The position numbers and the translations under genes were made by a program. A stretch of 64,000 nucleotides of DNA from Corynebacterium tuberculostearicum. GTDB taxonomy: Bacteria > Actinomycetota > Actinomycetes > Mycobacteriales > Mycobacteriaceae. The notes below the pieces were generated by a model. That model ran no database searches and was not told the DNA's origin. It worked only from the letters and a program-made list of their open reading frames with translations. This document shows, one piece after another, positions 18,765 to 27,217 of the stretch (position 1 is its first letter; every line of letters starts with the position of its first letter). The stretch lies in NCBI RefSeq assembly GCF_016894265.1, contig NZ_CP069791.1, positions 1,488,001 through 1,552,000 on the forward strand, read 5' to 3'.

Positions 18765-18964
18765 AACAAAATCTTGCAGAATGATAATAAATTATTGCAC
18801 TGCGAGTAGGGCATTTATCACTCTCTGAGAATTTGCATTCCCTTGCGCTTTATGGCTTGCTTTACACAAAATCCGGAAAAGTGGTTTACGTCACGGAATC
18901 GTTTGTAAAAGGTCCTGCTTAACACGATTTTCAGATCTCGTGGGGCGGAAATTGAGGGTGCGGG

Positions 18965-19408
18965 CTAGGTCTCTACCAAGACGGTGAAAGGTCCTTCACT
19001 CACAGAGGAAACGCGCATTTTAGCCCCGAATTGGCCTGTTTCTACTGACACGCCGTGTTCCCTGAGGTTCGCAATAATCGCCGCGATGACCGGTTCGGCC
19101 TCGGGTCCTGGAGCGGCATCCGCCCACGAAGGGCGTCGCCCTTTGGCAGTGCGGCCGTACAAAGTAAATTGGCTCACCACAAGCACGGGCGCTCCGGCAT
19201 CAATGACTGACACTTCGCCATCAAGAATGCGCAGTTCTGCAATCTTGCGTGCCATCTTCTCAGCGCGGGGCTGCCAACCATCCATATCCTCGCGTGAGAC
19301 CCCAATTAGAGCGAGAAGGCCACCGGTTTCGGGACTAGTAATGGCCCCTACGGTCTCTCCATCGACGGTCACTGTGGCCTCTGATACCCGAGTCAAAACT
19401 GCGCGCAT
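18965..19408 (-). CDS. dtd: D-aminoacyl-tRNA deacylase Dtd
   Basis: 147 residues, the standard length. The N-terminus [18 protein letters not shown] is diagnostic, followed by the catalytic-site motif [17 protein letters not shown] (SQFTL) and the Gly-cisPro motif in [11 protein letters not shown] near the C-terminus. The enzyme hydrolyses D-aminoacyl-tRNAs and glycyl-tRNA(Ala), preventing their use in translation. It lies 42 bp downstream of the methyltransferase gene on the same strand and may be co-transcribed with it. An AT-rich gap separates it from the serine operon. Confidence 0.95.
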   Translation of the reverse strand: MRAVLTRVSEATVTVDGETVGAITSPETGGLLALIGVSREDMDGWQPRAEKMARKIAELRILDGEVSVIDAGAPVLVVSQFTLYGRTAKGRRPSWADAAPGPEAEPVIAAIIANLREHGVSVETGQFGAKMRVSSVSEGPFTVLVET

Positions 19409-19450
19409 GGTTTACTTCTCCTTATATAACGAGTGGGGGACAGTGTGGAT

Positions 19451-21022
19451 CTAGCTGAGGTCCGGCGAATCGGTATCCAAGAGGAGATCAGCTGGGATAA
19501 GCAGGCCATGTCGGACCATATCGATCACGGCGGGTAGGGCAGCAGTAGTAAGTTCTGCTTCGTCGAATCCGTGCGCCGCCGCATACAGGCCAATGGTTTC
19601 TTCCAGGTTCAAGCCCTGTGGGTTGAGTCCGGCGACAATGGCAGCGATGTGTTCATCTACTTCGTGGCTCCAGCGCGGACCGTCGGTGCGAGTAAGGCGT
19701 AGAGCGGCCCGTGTAAATCCCTGGCCCAAATCCCCATCTGGGGTGCTGATATCTTCGCGTGCCAGCCCCGGGCGTACCTGGAAGTGCTTTCCCTGTAGCT
19801 CGCCGGGTACTAGGTCGCGCAACCACGCCACACGGGCAAAGTATTCTTCTACTTCAGGTCCAAGTGGGTCGCTAAAGGCCTGCGGCATTTCTTCGGCCAA
19901 GATATCGGCAGGTTCATCGTCGCCGATGCGTTGGATAGCGACAAATCCAAAGCCAATGCCATTGACCTCATGTTGCTGGAAATGTTCCAGCCAGGCGCGA
20001 GAGCGCTGTTGTCCTTCAGGGGAGCGTACATCCAGGGATTCATCCTCGAGCCAGGTGGACACATAGAGTGCGGGATCGGCTACGTCGCGCTGGATGATCC
20101 AGGCAGCAATTCCCTTGTCTGGCAGCCAGGAGGCAACGCGTTGCTGCCAGGTCTCGCCGCTGGTGTGTACCCAAGCTGCCAGAAGGTGAGCCGTGCCGCC
20201 AGGGGTTAGGTGATCGGTGGCCCGAGAGACAACCAGCTCGCTGGCACCGTCCAGATTTAACCCGGAATCGCGGTAGACGTGGCCAACTTCGGGAAGGCCA
20301 ACAACAAAAGGTGGGTTAGCTACGAGGCGGTCAAAGCGGCGGCCGGCTACGGGGGCGAACCACGAACCTTGCAGCAATTCCACTTTCTCGCTATCGCCAG
20401 TAGCGGCAATGGTAGCCTCGGCCAACTCCAATGCACGCTCATGCACGTCGGTGGCGGTAATCTTTTCAGCGCAATCGAGCTGCCCCAGCAATTGGACGCC
20501 CGAGCCAGTGCCTAGATCTAAGACGCTGCCCACTGGGCTTACTGGCGTGGATTGCAGCAGCGAAAGGCTTGCCGCACCAACGCCAAGCACATGGTCTGGG
20601 CCAGGTACGTGGTCGACCAAGGAGGCGTCGACGTCGGAGAAGATGAGACGGTTGGCGCCAACGATGGTGTGGGGGCGGATATCGAGGGCAATGTAGGCCT
20701 TGCCATGGGCGTCGGCAAGCGCAACATTGGCATCAAGCAACTGGGTAGCCAAGCGCGCGCCTACCGCCTCGCCCAAAAGCGTGGCCGGTAGGTGTTCATG
20801 CAGGAGGAAGAAGCGGATCAAAAGATCCAATTGAGATTCGCTGTGCGCGGCGAGCGCAACTGGTGCGGGTTCGCCGCGGAAGAGGGCCTCGGTAACTTCC
20901 GGACCTAGGTGCCCGGCTACGCCATCGGTAGTAAAACCGGCGGCGGTAAAGACGTCGGAAAGCTCTGCGGCCAGCGTGGCTAGCGCGGTGGCATCAAAGT
21001 CGGGGCCAAAAGCGGTCGTCAT
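19451..21022 (-). CDS. SAM-dependent methyltransferase, PrmC/HemK-like
   Basis: 523 residues. The N-terminal 150 residues form an actinobacterial domain (MTTAFGPDFDATALATLAAELSDVF). The Rossmann methyltransferase core carries motif I VLDLGTGSGVQLL near residue 168 and the N6/N5-methyltransferase motif IV VANPPFV near 236. A long C-terminal domain follows. NPPF/NPPY enzymes methylate N in adenine or glutamine, but the substrate of this family is unknown to me; DNA, RNA or protein are all possible. It is followed by dtd, and the DUF3099 gene ends 15 bp upstream on the same strand, suggesting a three-gene unit. Confidence 0.8.
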   Translation of the reverse strand: MTTAFGPDFDATALATLAAELSDVFTAAGFTTDGVAGHLGPEVTEALFRGEPAPVALAAHSESQLDLLIRFFLLHEHLPATLLGEAVGARLATQLLDANVALADAHGKAYIALDIRPHTIVGANRLIFSDVDASLVDHVPGPDHVLGVGAASLSLLQSTPVSPVGSVLDLGTGSGVQLLGQLDCAEKITATDVHERALELAEATIAATGDSEKVELLQGSWFAPVAGRRFDRLVANPPFVVGLPEVGHVYRDSGLNLDGASELVVSRATDHLTPGGTAHLLAAWVHTSGETWQQRVASWLPDKGIAAWIIQRDVADPALYVSTWLEDESLDVRSPEGQQRSRAWLEHFQQHEVNGIGFGFVAIQRIGDDEPADILAEEMPQAFSDPLGPEVEEYFARVAWLRDLVPGELQGKHFQVRPGLAREDISTPDGDLGQGFTRAALRLTRTDGPRWSHEVDEHIAAIVAGLNPQGLNLEETIGLYAAAHGFDEAELTTAALPAVIDMVRHGLLIPADLLLDTDSPDLS

Positions 21023-21037
21023 GTAGGCAGGAATCCT

Positions 21038-21439
21038 TTACTCTTCTTCGTGATCAATGATGTCGTGGTGTGCCTCAATAGGCCGGGCAGTGCCGCCGGA
21101 TACCTGTGGGGCGTGGGTCTGGCTATAAAGCTGCCGGTTCATGGCTGGCTTGTACACGTTTTTCTCGCGCTTATCCTTCTTTTCTCCCCGGCCGTTGCCA
21201 ATCACCACGGCTATCCAGGGGAGGGGAAAAGTCACGCCCACAATGATGGCGGCTAAAAGCCACCAATGCATATAAAGGAAGAAGCCGGCGATGAGCAGGG
21301 AAGGAACGCGTAAAAACTGGAAGATTCCATACCGAATTTCGCGGCGCTTGCGGTCCTGGCCAGGCGAGAGCTTGGCATCTGTGATGAGGTAGCGCTCTTT
21401 TTTGCCAAACAACCTAGACTCGGCTCCCCTCGTGCGCAT
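21038..21439 (-). CDS. DUF3099 membrane protein
   Basis: 133 residues. A short basic N-terminus (RYLITDAKLSPGQDRKRREIRYGIFQFLRVPS) is followed by two hydrophobic helices (LLIAGFFLYMHWWLLAAIIVGVTFPLPWIAVVIGN) and a basic cytoplasmic tail. This is the actinobacterial DUF3099 layout; the function is unknown. It is divergent from the DUF3039 gene and lies just upstream of the methyltransferase gene. Confidence 0.78.
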   Translation of the reverse strand: MRTRGAESRLFGKKERYLITDAKLSPGQDRKRREIRYGIFQFLRVPSLLIAGFFLYMHWWLLAAIIVGVTFPLPWIAVVIGNGRGEKKDKREKNVYKPAMNRQLYSQTHAPQVSGGTARPIEAHHDIIDHEEE

Positions 21440-21549
21440 CGGCGTTCCCTCGATAAGGGGAGAGGGGCGCAGTGGCTGGCGTGCATGACGTGTACATGTT
21501 CTCCAAGGGTAGCCGCCTGACTCGCAAAGTTCGATGCCGATGCGGCAAA

Positions 21550-21801
21550 ATGGAGTGCGTGACTACGACTACGAAGACAATTGAACGGCCAGATATTCGT
21601 GAAGACACTTCGACGACGGATAATGACACGCCGAAGTTCTTCCACTACGTCAAAAAGGATCACATCCTCGATTCCGCGGTGAACGGCAAGTACGTCGTTG
21701 CGCTGTGCGGCGAAACTTTCCCGGTGACCAAGCAGGCAAAGCCGGGTTCTCCGGTGTGCCCCGATTGTGAGCGTGTGTATAAGGGTCTGCGCCGCAAGTG
21801 A
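21550..21801 (+). CDS. DUF3039 family protein
   Basis: 83 residues if started at ATG 21550; GTG 21559 is an alternative, since neither has an ideal ribosome-binding site. The sequence TPKFFHYVKKDHILDSAVNGKYVVALCGETFPV, then VCPDCERVYKGL, is the DUF3039 signature with a probable Cys pair (CPDC) that may bind zinc. The function is unknown. Its stop overlaps the GTG start of the following helicase (GTGA, 21798-21801), indicating translational coupling. Confidence 0.8.
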   Translation: MECVTTTTKTIERPDIREDTSTTDNDTPKFFHYVKKDHILDSAVNGKYVVALCGETFPVTKQAKPGSPVCPDCERVYKGLRRK

Positions 21802-23564
21802 GGACTTTTAAAAAGACTAACCTTCGCGCCTGGCAGCAATCCGCCCTCGATAAATTCCTCGCCACTAAGCCGCAGGACTTCATGGCGGTGGCGACCCCGG
21901 GCGCCGGAAAGACTACCTTCGCGCTGCGCATTGCTACCGAGCTCATGGAAGACCGTACGGTCGAGCGCGTAATCGTGGTGGTGCCTACCGAACACCTCAA
22001 GACCCAGTGGTCTAGCGCTGCCGCGCGCGTAGGTCTGGCTCTCGATCCGGCGTTTAGCAATTCCTCCGCCGTTAATCCCTCGATGGACGGCATTGTGGTG
22101 ACTTATGCGCAAGTGGGTATGCACCCCTTCAAGCACCGCGCGGTGGCCTCTGCACGGCGCACTTTGGTGATCCTTGATGAGATTCACCATGCAGGCGACG
22201 CCAAGAGCTGGGGCGATGGCGTCAAGGAAGCCTACGACGATGTCAATCACCGCCTGGCCTTGACCGGTACGCCTTTCCGCTCCGATGACTCACCCATTCC
22301 ATTCGTCCAGTACGTGGACGATGGGGAGGGGCACAAGGTATCCCGCTCGGACCATACCTATGGTTATGGCGATGCGCTTGCCGACGGCGTCGTGCGCCCC
22401 GTTGTCTTTCTTTCTTACTCTGGTGAAGCCCGCTGGCGCGACTCGGCCGGCGAGGAACATGCAGCCCGTTTGGGCGACATTATGAATGCGGAGCAAACCG
22501 CCCGAGCGTGGCGCACCGCCTTGGACCCCAAGGGTGAGTGGATCCCTGCTGTGCTGCAGGCGGCGCATACCCGCCTGATGCAAATGCGGCGCAATATGCC
22601 GGATGCCGGCGGCCTCGTACTGGCTTCGGACACGACGACCGCACGCGCGTATGCCAAGATCCTCAAACAGCTTTCTAATACGCCAGTGTCGGTGATTTTG
22701 TCTGATGATCCCGGTTCCTCGGACCGTATTCAGGAGTTTTCTGAGTCCACCGATGAGTGGATGGTGGCGGTCCGCATGGTGTCCGAGGGCGTCGACGTCC
22801 CGCGCCTTGCAGTGGGCGTTTATGCTACCTCGGCGTCGACTCCTCTCTTTTTCGCCCAGGCCATCGGCCGCTTCGTGCGCTCGCGCATGCCGGGCGAGAC
22901 GGCATCGGTTTTCCTTCCATCGGTTCCTGTGCTGCTGGGCTTGGCGGAAAATATGGAAAAGTCCCGCGACCACGTCTTGGGTGAAGAAAAGCCCGACAAG
23001 GAAGGCTGGGACGACGAACTGCTAGAGCAGGCGAATCAGAAAAAGACCGAACCAGACATGCTGGAGAAGTCTTATGAGTCGCTTGGTGCCGAAGCAGAGT
23101 TTTCGGGACTGCTCTACAACGGTTCTCAGTTCAATACCGGGGATATGACCACCGATGAGGAAGCGGATTTCCTTGGCATTCCCGGGCTACTGGATGCGGA
23201 CCAAGTAAAAGACTTGCTGCGCAAGAAGCAATCCGAGGAAATGGACCGCCGCGAAGCGGAAGAAAAGGCGCGGCGTGCTGCTGAGGCGGAGGAAGCTCAC
23301 CGCCGCAAGCTCTACGGTATGGACTATGCGCCGGCCTCACGGAAGAAGTCTATGGAGTCTGAGTCCAGCGATACTGGAGTCGTCGATGAGCTAGGCCAGT
23401 TGCGCAAGGAACTCAATACGGTTGTCTCCATCGCTGCCCAGCGCTCGGGCCGCCCGCACGGTGCTATCCATACCGAGGTGCGCAAGGCCTGCGGTGGACC
23501 GCCCACCGCGCTGTGCAACGCCGACCAGCTACGCGAGCGCATAGAATACCTGCGCAAGTGGTAG
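21798..23564 (+). CDS. DEAD/DEAH-box (SF2) helicase
   Basis: 588 residues starting at GTG 21798. Motif Q-like WQQSALDKF precedes Walker A ATPGAGKTT near residue 35. DEIHH (variant DExH box) lies near 122 and LTGTPFR follows as motif III. Motif VI is QAIGRFVRSR near 355. The C-terminal third contains a charged coiled-coil-like stretch (EEMDRREAEEKARRAAEAEEAHRR). It ends with RPHGAIHTEVRKACGG, a small conserved C-terminal element that recurs as a relic at 24301-24477. It is probably a DNA/RNA helicase of the actinobacterial core; the function is not established. It is coupled to the DUF3039 gene. Confidence 0.85.
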   Translation: MRTFKKTNLRAWQQSALDKFLATKPQDFMAVATPGAGKTTFALRIATELMEDRTVERVIVVVPTEHLKTQWSSAAARVGLALDPAFSNSSAVNPSMDGIVVTYAQVGMHPFKHRAVASARRTLVILDEIHHAGDAKSWGDGVKEAYDDVNHRLALTGTPFRSDDSPIPFVQYVDDGEGHKVSRSDHTYGYGDALADGVVRPVVFLSYSGEARWRDSAGEEHAARLGDIMNAEQTARAWRTALDPKGEWIPAVLQAAHTRLMQMRRNMPDAGGLVLASDTTTARAYAKILKQLSNTPVSVILSDDPGSSDRIQEFSESTDEWMVAVRMVSEGVDVPRLAVGVYATSASTPLFFAQAIGRFVRSRMPGETASVFLPSVPVLLGLAENMEKSRDHVLGEEKPDKEGWDDELLEQANQKKTEPDMLEKSYESLGAEAEFSGLLYNGSQFNTGDMTTDEEADFLGIPGLLDADQVKDLLRKKQSEEMDRREAEEKARRAAEAEEAHRRKLYGMDYAPASRKKSMESESSDTGVVDELGQLRKELNTVVSIAAQRSGRPHGAIHTEVRKACGGPPTALCNADQLRERIEYLRKW

Positions 23565-23663
23565 GTGTCGTGACGTGGTAGACGGTCATGGTCAAAGTCA
23601 AGGTCAAGCAAGGCCGGATTGGGACAGTACTCCAGTACCTTTCGTGCGGTGCATTCCTAGCCC

Positions 23664-23705
23664 GGTGCGCTCCTAGCGCGGAGTGCACCCAGCCCGGCCT
23701 TTTCT
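23664..23705 (+). terminator. Terminator after DEAD-like helicase
   Basis: GGTGCGCTCC (23664-23673) pairs with GGAGTGCACC (23680-23689), followed by CAGCCCGGCCTTTTCT. The rest of the 266-bp gap before 23831 shows no gene. Confidence 0.6.
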
Positions 23706-23830
23706 GCGCTCTACCAGAAAGCGATCGCCGTACAATGCGCAGCCAGCGTGGGTAACGTAGTTAAAAGCAATAGAACGATTAGCAATAACACGATTAAGGC
23801 TTTTGGGCTGCACTCAAGGAGGCCAATCGT

Positions 23831-24409
23831 ATGACCACCCCGAACGATCCTCACACCCCGAGCAACGGAAGGAATCCCGACAGTACCGAAGGCGCGGTAT
23901 ACCCGGCCTTTGCCGGTGGCGGTGACGGATACGGCTATTCCCCGGCCGAAAAGAAAAGCGTGATTGCGGTGTGGGCTCTCGTTATCGGCATCATTGCGCT
24001 GGTGTCTTTGCTCCTAGTTGTTCCACCGCTGCTGCTGGGGCCGATTGGCATCATCGTCTCCATCATCGCATTGCTAAAAGGCAAGAAGCGACCAAAAGAG
24101 CTGCGCCGCGCCTGGATGTCCATCGCCGGCTTGATTACCTCAATTATCGCTTTAATCTTGTCCGTTGCTTTCTTAATTTACTTGTATACGCACATTGGTT
24201 GGACGATGACGCCTGACCCTGAAATGTGCGCGACCATCGAGGACCCAGCGCAAAAGCAAGCCTGCATGGAAGATTCCTTGAACGGTTCTACTCAAACTAG
24301 GCGTTTCCCAAACGCCGAATATCGCATCTGTCCACCCATGGCACCATCCATGTGGAGGTGCGCAAGACTTGCCGCGGCCCGACCGCCCACAAACTCGGCC
24401 ACTCGGTAG
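23831..24409 (+). CDS. DUF4190-like small membrane protein, copy 1 (C-terminus altered)
   Basis: 192 residues from ATG 23831, with AAGGAGG upstream. A Pro/Gly-rich N-terminus is followed by two long hydrophobic segments around GPIGIIVSIIALLKGKKRPKELRRAW, then EDPAQKQACMEDSLNG. It is paralogous to the protein at 25861-26451, and even the upstream GGGCTGC..CTCAAGGAGGCCAA is shared. After SLNG the two diverge: copy 2 stops 6 residues later, whereas this one runs into about 45 residues of low-similarity sequence that overlaps another frame's helicase relic. The C-terminal tail is therefore probably an artefact of rearrangement. Confidence 0.7.
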   Translation: MTTPNDPHTPSNGRNPDSTEGAVYPAFAGGGDGYGYSPAEKKSVIAVWALVIGIIALVSLLLVVPPLLLGPIGIIVSIIALLKGKKRPKELRRAWMSIAGLITSIIALILSVAFLIYLYTHIGWTMTPDPEMCATIEDPAQKQACMEDSLNGSTQTRRFPNAEYRICPPMAPSMWRCARLAAARPPTNSATR

Positions 24410-24477
24410 TTGCCAGTGATTTCACAGGTTCCGTAAGTAACCTGGCCGAAAGCGATTACAAACGCATAAGTTATTAG
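24301..24477 (+). pseudogene. Relic of a helicase C-terminal segment
   Basis: In a frame different from the preceding gene, this stretch encodes THGTIHVEVRKTCRGPTAH and ends in AESDYKRISY-stop. It matches the last ~40 residues of the helicase at 21798-23564 (PHGAIHTEVRKACGGPPTAL, then ADQLRERIEY) in order, with an extra segment between. There is no start and no upstream helicase sequence. The simplest reading is a decayed duplicate or recombination remnant. Confidence 0.6.
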
Positions 24478-24480
24478 ACG

Positions 24481-24484
24481 CACA
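24481..24484. repeat. Target-site duplication CACA, left copy
   Basis: CACA directly precedes the IS end TGGGGTTGCCC and recurs as CACA at 25808-25811 directly after the other IS end. Confidence 0.7.
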
Positions 24485-24530
24485 TGGGGTTGCCCGCAAA
24501 TTGTGGACACGTAGTGGAGCTACCTAGTGG

Positions 24531-25430
24531 TTAGGCGGCTATTTCTTTTCTGCTGGTGGTTAGACCGATGCGGTTCTCGAAGTCGGCGGGGCTTATCATC
24601 CCGAGTGCGGAGTGCCGACGTCGGCGGTTGTAGACGACTTCAATCCAGTAGGCAACGGCCTTGCGTGCAGCATCACGGGTCGCCCAGCGCTTACGGTCGT
24701 AGAATTCGGTTTTAAGCGTCGACCAGAATGACTCGGCCATCACGTTATCGAAGCACACGCCGGTACGCCCTACGGACTGAGCAATGCCCAGGTTGCGGCA
24801 AACTTCCCAAAGCTTCTCGCTGGTAAATTGGGTTCCGCGGTCAGCGTGAAACACTAGCCCGTCAGGCACGTCACCGCGTAGTGTATGCGCCATCCGCAGG
24901 GCCCGTTCGACCAGGTATGTATCTTGAACGCTATCCATAGCCCAGCCCAGTACCCTGCGGGAATGACCATCGCGGACTGCGCACAAGTACAACCAGCCTT
25001 CACCGGTGCGCAGGTAGGTAATATCCGACATCCATACTCGGTTGAGCTCACCAGTATCAAACATGCGCTTGACCAAGTCAGGAAGCGTGGACTTACGCTT
25101 GGCTTGAATCGTTGTCACTGGGACAAAGGCCCGCGGGGAAATCCCTTCAATGCCCATCATGCGCATCCGTTTAGCCACAGTCTTACGATTAAGCGAAATG
25201 TGGTACCGCTCGATAAGTTCTGCGGTGATCCGCGGAGCACCATAAACCTCGTCGGAGTCCGACCAAATCTGATGAATCTTACGGTCAACGTCATCGTAAA
25301 AAGCTGCACGATTATCTTCGCCGGATAGCCGCTTCTGCTGCGTATGAGACCATTTGTAGTATCCAGACCGAGACACTTTTAATAGCCGTGCCATACGTTT
25401 GATGCTGTAGTTCGCCTTCTCTCGCTGCAT
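24531..25430 (-). CDS. IS3-family transposase OrfB (DDE integrase domain), copy 1
   Basis: 299 residues. An N-terminal HTH_21-like part (MARLLKVSRSGYYKW) is followed by the rve integrase core. The DDE residues lie in WMSDITYL, VFHADRGTQFTS and MAESFWSTLKTE. The C-terminal YNRRRRHSALGMISPADFE is typical of the family. It is read from ATG 25430, which overlaps the orfA stop (TAATG). In IS3 elements OrfB is mainly produced as an OrfAB fusion by -1 frameshifting; an AAAAG run near the end of orfA is a candidate slip site. The protein is identical to that of copy 2. Confidence 0.95.
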   Translation of the reverse strand: MQREKANYSIKRMARLLKVSRSGYYKWSHTQQKRLSGEDNRAAFYDDVDRKIHQIWSDSDEVYGAPRITAELIERYHISLNRKTVAKRMRMMGIEGISPRAFVPVTTIQAKRKSTLPDLVKRMFDTGELNRVWMSDITYLRTGEGWLYLCAVRDGHSRRVLGWAMDSVQDTYLVERALRMAHTLRGDVPDGLVFHADRGTQFTSEKLWEVCRNLGIAQSVGRTGVCFDNVMAESFWSTLKTEFYDRKRWATRDAARKAVAYWIEVVYNRRRRHSALGMISPADFENRIGLTTSRKEIAA

Positions 25431-25747
25431 TAATTCGAACTTTTCTGTTCGCGTTGCTTGGCGGCGAAGAAGGCTGTCGCTTTTGACAAAAACTCGTTAT
25501 CCATCTTGGCTTCCGCCAGCTCACGGCGCAGACGAGCATTCTCAGCACGAAGATCCGCCTCGCTTAGCCCGTCGGATGCTCCTCGGCGCTCACGCTCGAG
25601 TTTGACCCACCTGCCTAAAATTGTGGCTGATACGCCAATTTCCTTAGCCACATGAGCGATTGGGCGCTGCGACTCGATTACCAGGTTTGCGGCTTCACGC
25701 CGGTACTCCGGCGTGTACTTCTTGCGCTGTTGATTCACAATGAACAT
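25430..25747 (-). CDS. IS3-family transposase OrfA (HTH), copy 1
   Basis: 105 residues. The N-terminal helix-turn-helix (YTPEYRREAANLVIESQRPIAHVAKEIGVSATILGRW) binds the IS ends. A leucine-zipper-like helix follows (LSEADLRAENARLRRELAEAKMDNEFLSKA). This is a standard IS3 OrfA of the HTH_Tnp_1 type. It overlaps orfB by one base at TAATG. Confidence 0.95.
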   Translation of the reverse strand: MFIVNQQRKKYTPEYRREAANLVIESQRPIAHVAKEIGVSATILGRWVKLERERRGASDGLSEADLRAENARLRRELAEAKMDNEFLSKATAFFAAKQREQKSSN

Positions 25748-25807
25748 CCTCTCCTACGGACACAAGATCCGTACAAATAGGGTGTCCACTACTTGAGGGT
25801 AACCTCA

Positions 25808-25811
25808 CACA
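25808..25811. repeat. Target-site duplication CACA, right copy
   Basis: CACA directly after the IS terminus ...GGTAACCTCA, matching 24481-24484. Confidence 0.7.
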
Positions 25812-25860
25812 TATTCGATAAAGAGCACGCAATTTGGGCTGCCTCAAGGAGGCCAACCAC

Positions 25861-26451
25861 ATGACCACCCCGAACAACCCAGAGAACCCGGACAACGCGA
25901 ATAACCCATTTAGCAGCGACAGCACCGGCAAGCTGCCCTTCTACGGTGAGGCAACCTCCAAGGCCAACGAGGAGCACACCCACGACGCAAACAACTACGG
26001 CGTAGACAACACCGCTCACGACCACGCCTCCTACGATGCTTACGGCACGAACGCAACCGCCGCTGGCGCCGACTACCCGGCCTACGCTGGTGTCGACAGC
26101 CAGCCGGCAAAGAAGAACGCAGTTGCTATCTGGGCGATGGTCATCGGCATCATCGCGCTGCTGTCCCTGCTGCTGATTGTTCCGCCGCTGCTGCTTGGCC
26201 CAATCGGCATCATCGTCTCCATCATCGCGCTGGTTGTCGGCCGCAAGCGCCCGAAGGAGCTGCGCCGCACCTGGATGTCCGTCGTCGGCCTGGTTACCTC
26301 TATCTTCGCCTTGGCCGGCACCATCGCCATCATGGCCTTCGGCGTGAAGATCCTCGGTGACACTGGCGCCGACAAGTGCCTGAACATGCAGGACCCTGCC
26401 CAGCAGCAGGCCTGCATGGAGGACACCCTGGGCACCGCACCACAGCAGTAG
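25861..26451 (+). CDS. DUF4190-like small membrane protein, copy 2
   Basis: 196 residues from ATG 25861 with AAGGAGG at 25846-25852. A hydrophilic N-terminus rich in Asn, Ala and Tyr (about 85 residues) precedes two hydrophobic helices (AIWAMVIGIIALLSLLLIVPPLLLGPIGIIVSIIAL and VVGLVTSIFALAGTIAIMAF), separated by the basic loop VGRKRPKELRRTW. It ends CLNMQDPAQQQACMEDTLGTAPQQ. It is a paralogue of 23831-24409 with similar 5' flanks. The function is unknown; it may be a cell-envelope protein. The IS3 element lies only 53 bp upstream and may have displaced its promoter. Confidence 0.8.
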   Translation: MTTPNNPENPDNANNPFSSDSTGKLPFYGEATSKANEEHTHDANNYGVDNTAHDHASYDAYGTNATAAGADYPAYAGVDSQPAKKNAVAIWAMVIGIIALLSLLLIVPPLLLGPIGIIVSIIALVVGRKRPKELRRTWMSVVGLVTSIFALAGTIAIMAFGVKILGDTGADKCLNMQDPAQQQACMEDTLGTAPQQ

Positions 26452-26481
26452 GGGAAATCCCAACACACTGCACTAAGCAAC

Positions 26482-26530
26482 CCCCACGAGCCCCGACCAC
26501 ATATGTGGTTGGAAGGTACGTGGGGTTCTT
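26482..26530 (+). terminator. Terminator after DUF4190-like copy 2
   Basis: CCCCACG (26482-26488) pairs with CGTGGGG (26519-26525), enclosing a second palindrome (ACCACATATGTGGT), and is followed by TTCTT. Confidence 0.7.
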
Positions 26531-26622
26531 AGTGTCACGTGGAAGTCGCACTGTCACTTGGAATCGGTAATGGCGTTTCCAAGCGGAACTAGGAGAGGGG
26601 ATTAACCCTGTTTTGATAATTA

Positions 26623-26637
26623 TTGAACGGTGTTCAA
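26623..26637. promoter_or_regulatory. BioQ-like operator overlapping the bioW promoter
   Basis: TTGAACGGTGTTCAA is a perfect 15-bp palindrome of the form TGAAC-N3-GTTCA, very close to the TetR-type BioQ site reported for biotin genes of corynebacteria (recalled, not checked). Its left half overlaps a -35 TTGAAC (26624-26629). An 18-bp spacer leads to a -10 TACGAT (26648-26653). Transcription would start at or near A26660, the first base of the bioW ATG, so the mRNA would be leaderless. Confidence 0.7.
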
Positions 26638-27209
26638 GATGCTGGGCTACGATACCTGTATGGCAGAAACCTTGACTGTGCTGATGAGCATTAAGATGCG
26701 TGCAAGCCTTGAGGGCAGGCATATCTCGGGTGCTGAACGCATCGTGGAACCACACCTTGTTCCTCGCGTGAGCTCAGAGCTTGCCACTCGTGCGTTGCGG
26801 CACGAGAAGGGCGTGCCGGATTCCATCAACATTGCTACGAGGGTGGTTGCAGTAAGTGACATTGCTCATGTAAGTGCCTTGAAGGTTAGTACACGGGACT
26901 GTGAGAACCCGGAGTCTGCACAAACGGTGATGATGGACGTGCTCGCTAAGGACAACCGAGTTTCCGAGAGCGCAGCCCGCCGAGGTATCGAGCTTCTGTA
27001 CCGCACCCGCGATATGCGCGGTGCGAGCATCGTCTGCGCTGAAACCGGTGAGCGTCTAGACACTCATGGGCAACGTGGTGTTCGGGTGGGAACATTTGAT
27101 TGGGCTGATTCCCCTCATGCAGAGTCGAAGAACCATCGGGCTGATGCCGTTGCTTTAGCATCCAAGGCTCTTGCTGCGCCGGGCATTGTCGCGGAAGTCT
27201 GTATTTCCG

Positions 27210-27217
27210 ATGACCCG
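27210..27217. repeat. 8-bp target duplication ATGACCCG, left copy
   Basis: ATGACCCG immediately precedes the IS terminus GAGCGTGTC and recurs at 28653-28660 right after the opposite terminus. Confidence 0.95.

Larger units (their letters stand above)
24485..25807 (-). mobile_element. IS3-family insertion sequence, copy 1 (1323 bp)
   Basis: The ends were set by aligning with copy 2 (38913-40235), which reads the same wherever I compared them. The terminal inverted repeats are TGAGGTTACCC... and TGGGGTTGCCC..., sharing a GTGGACAC core further in, with TG...CA termini. The element holds overlapping orfA and orfB on the minus strand. A 4-bp duplication (CACA) flanks it. It sits 53 bp upstream of the DUF4190-like copy-2 gene and separates the two paralogues. 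Confidence 0.93.
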
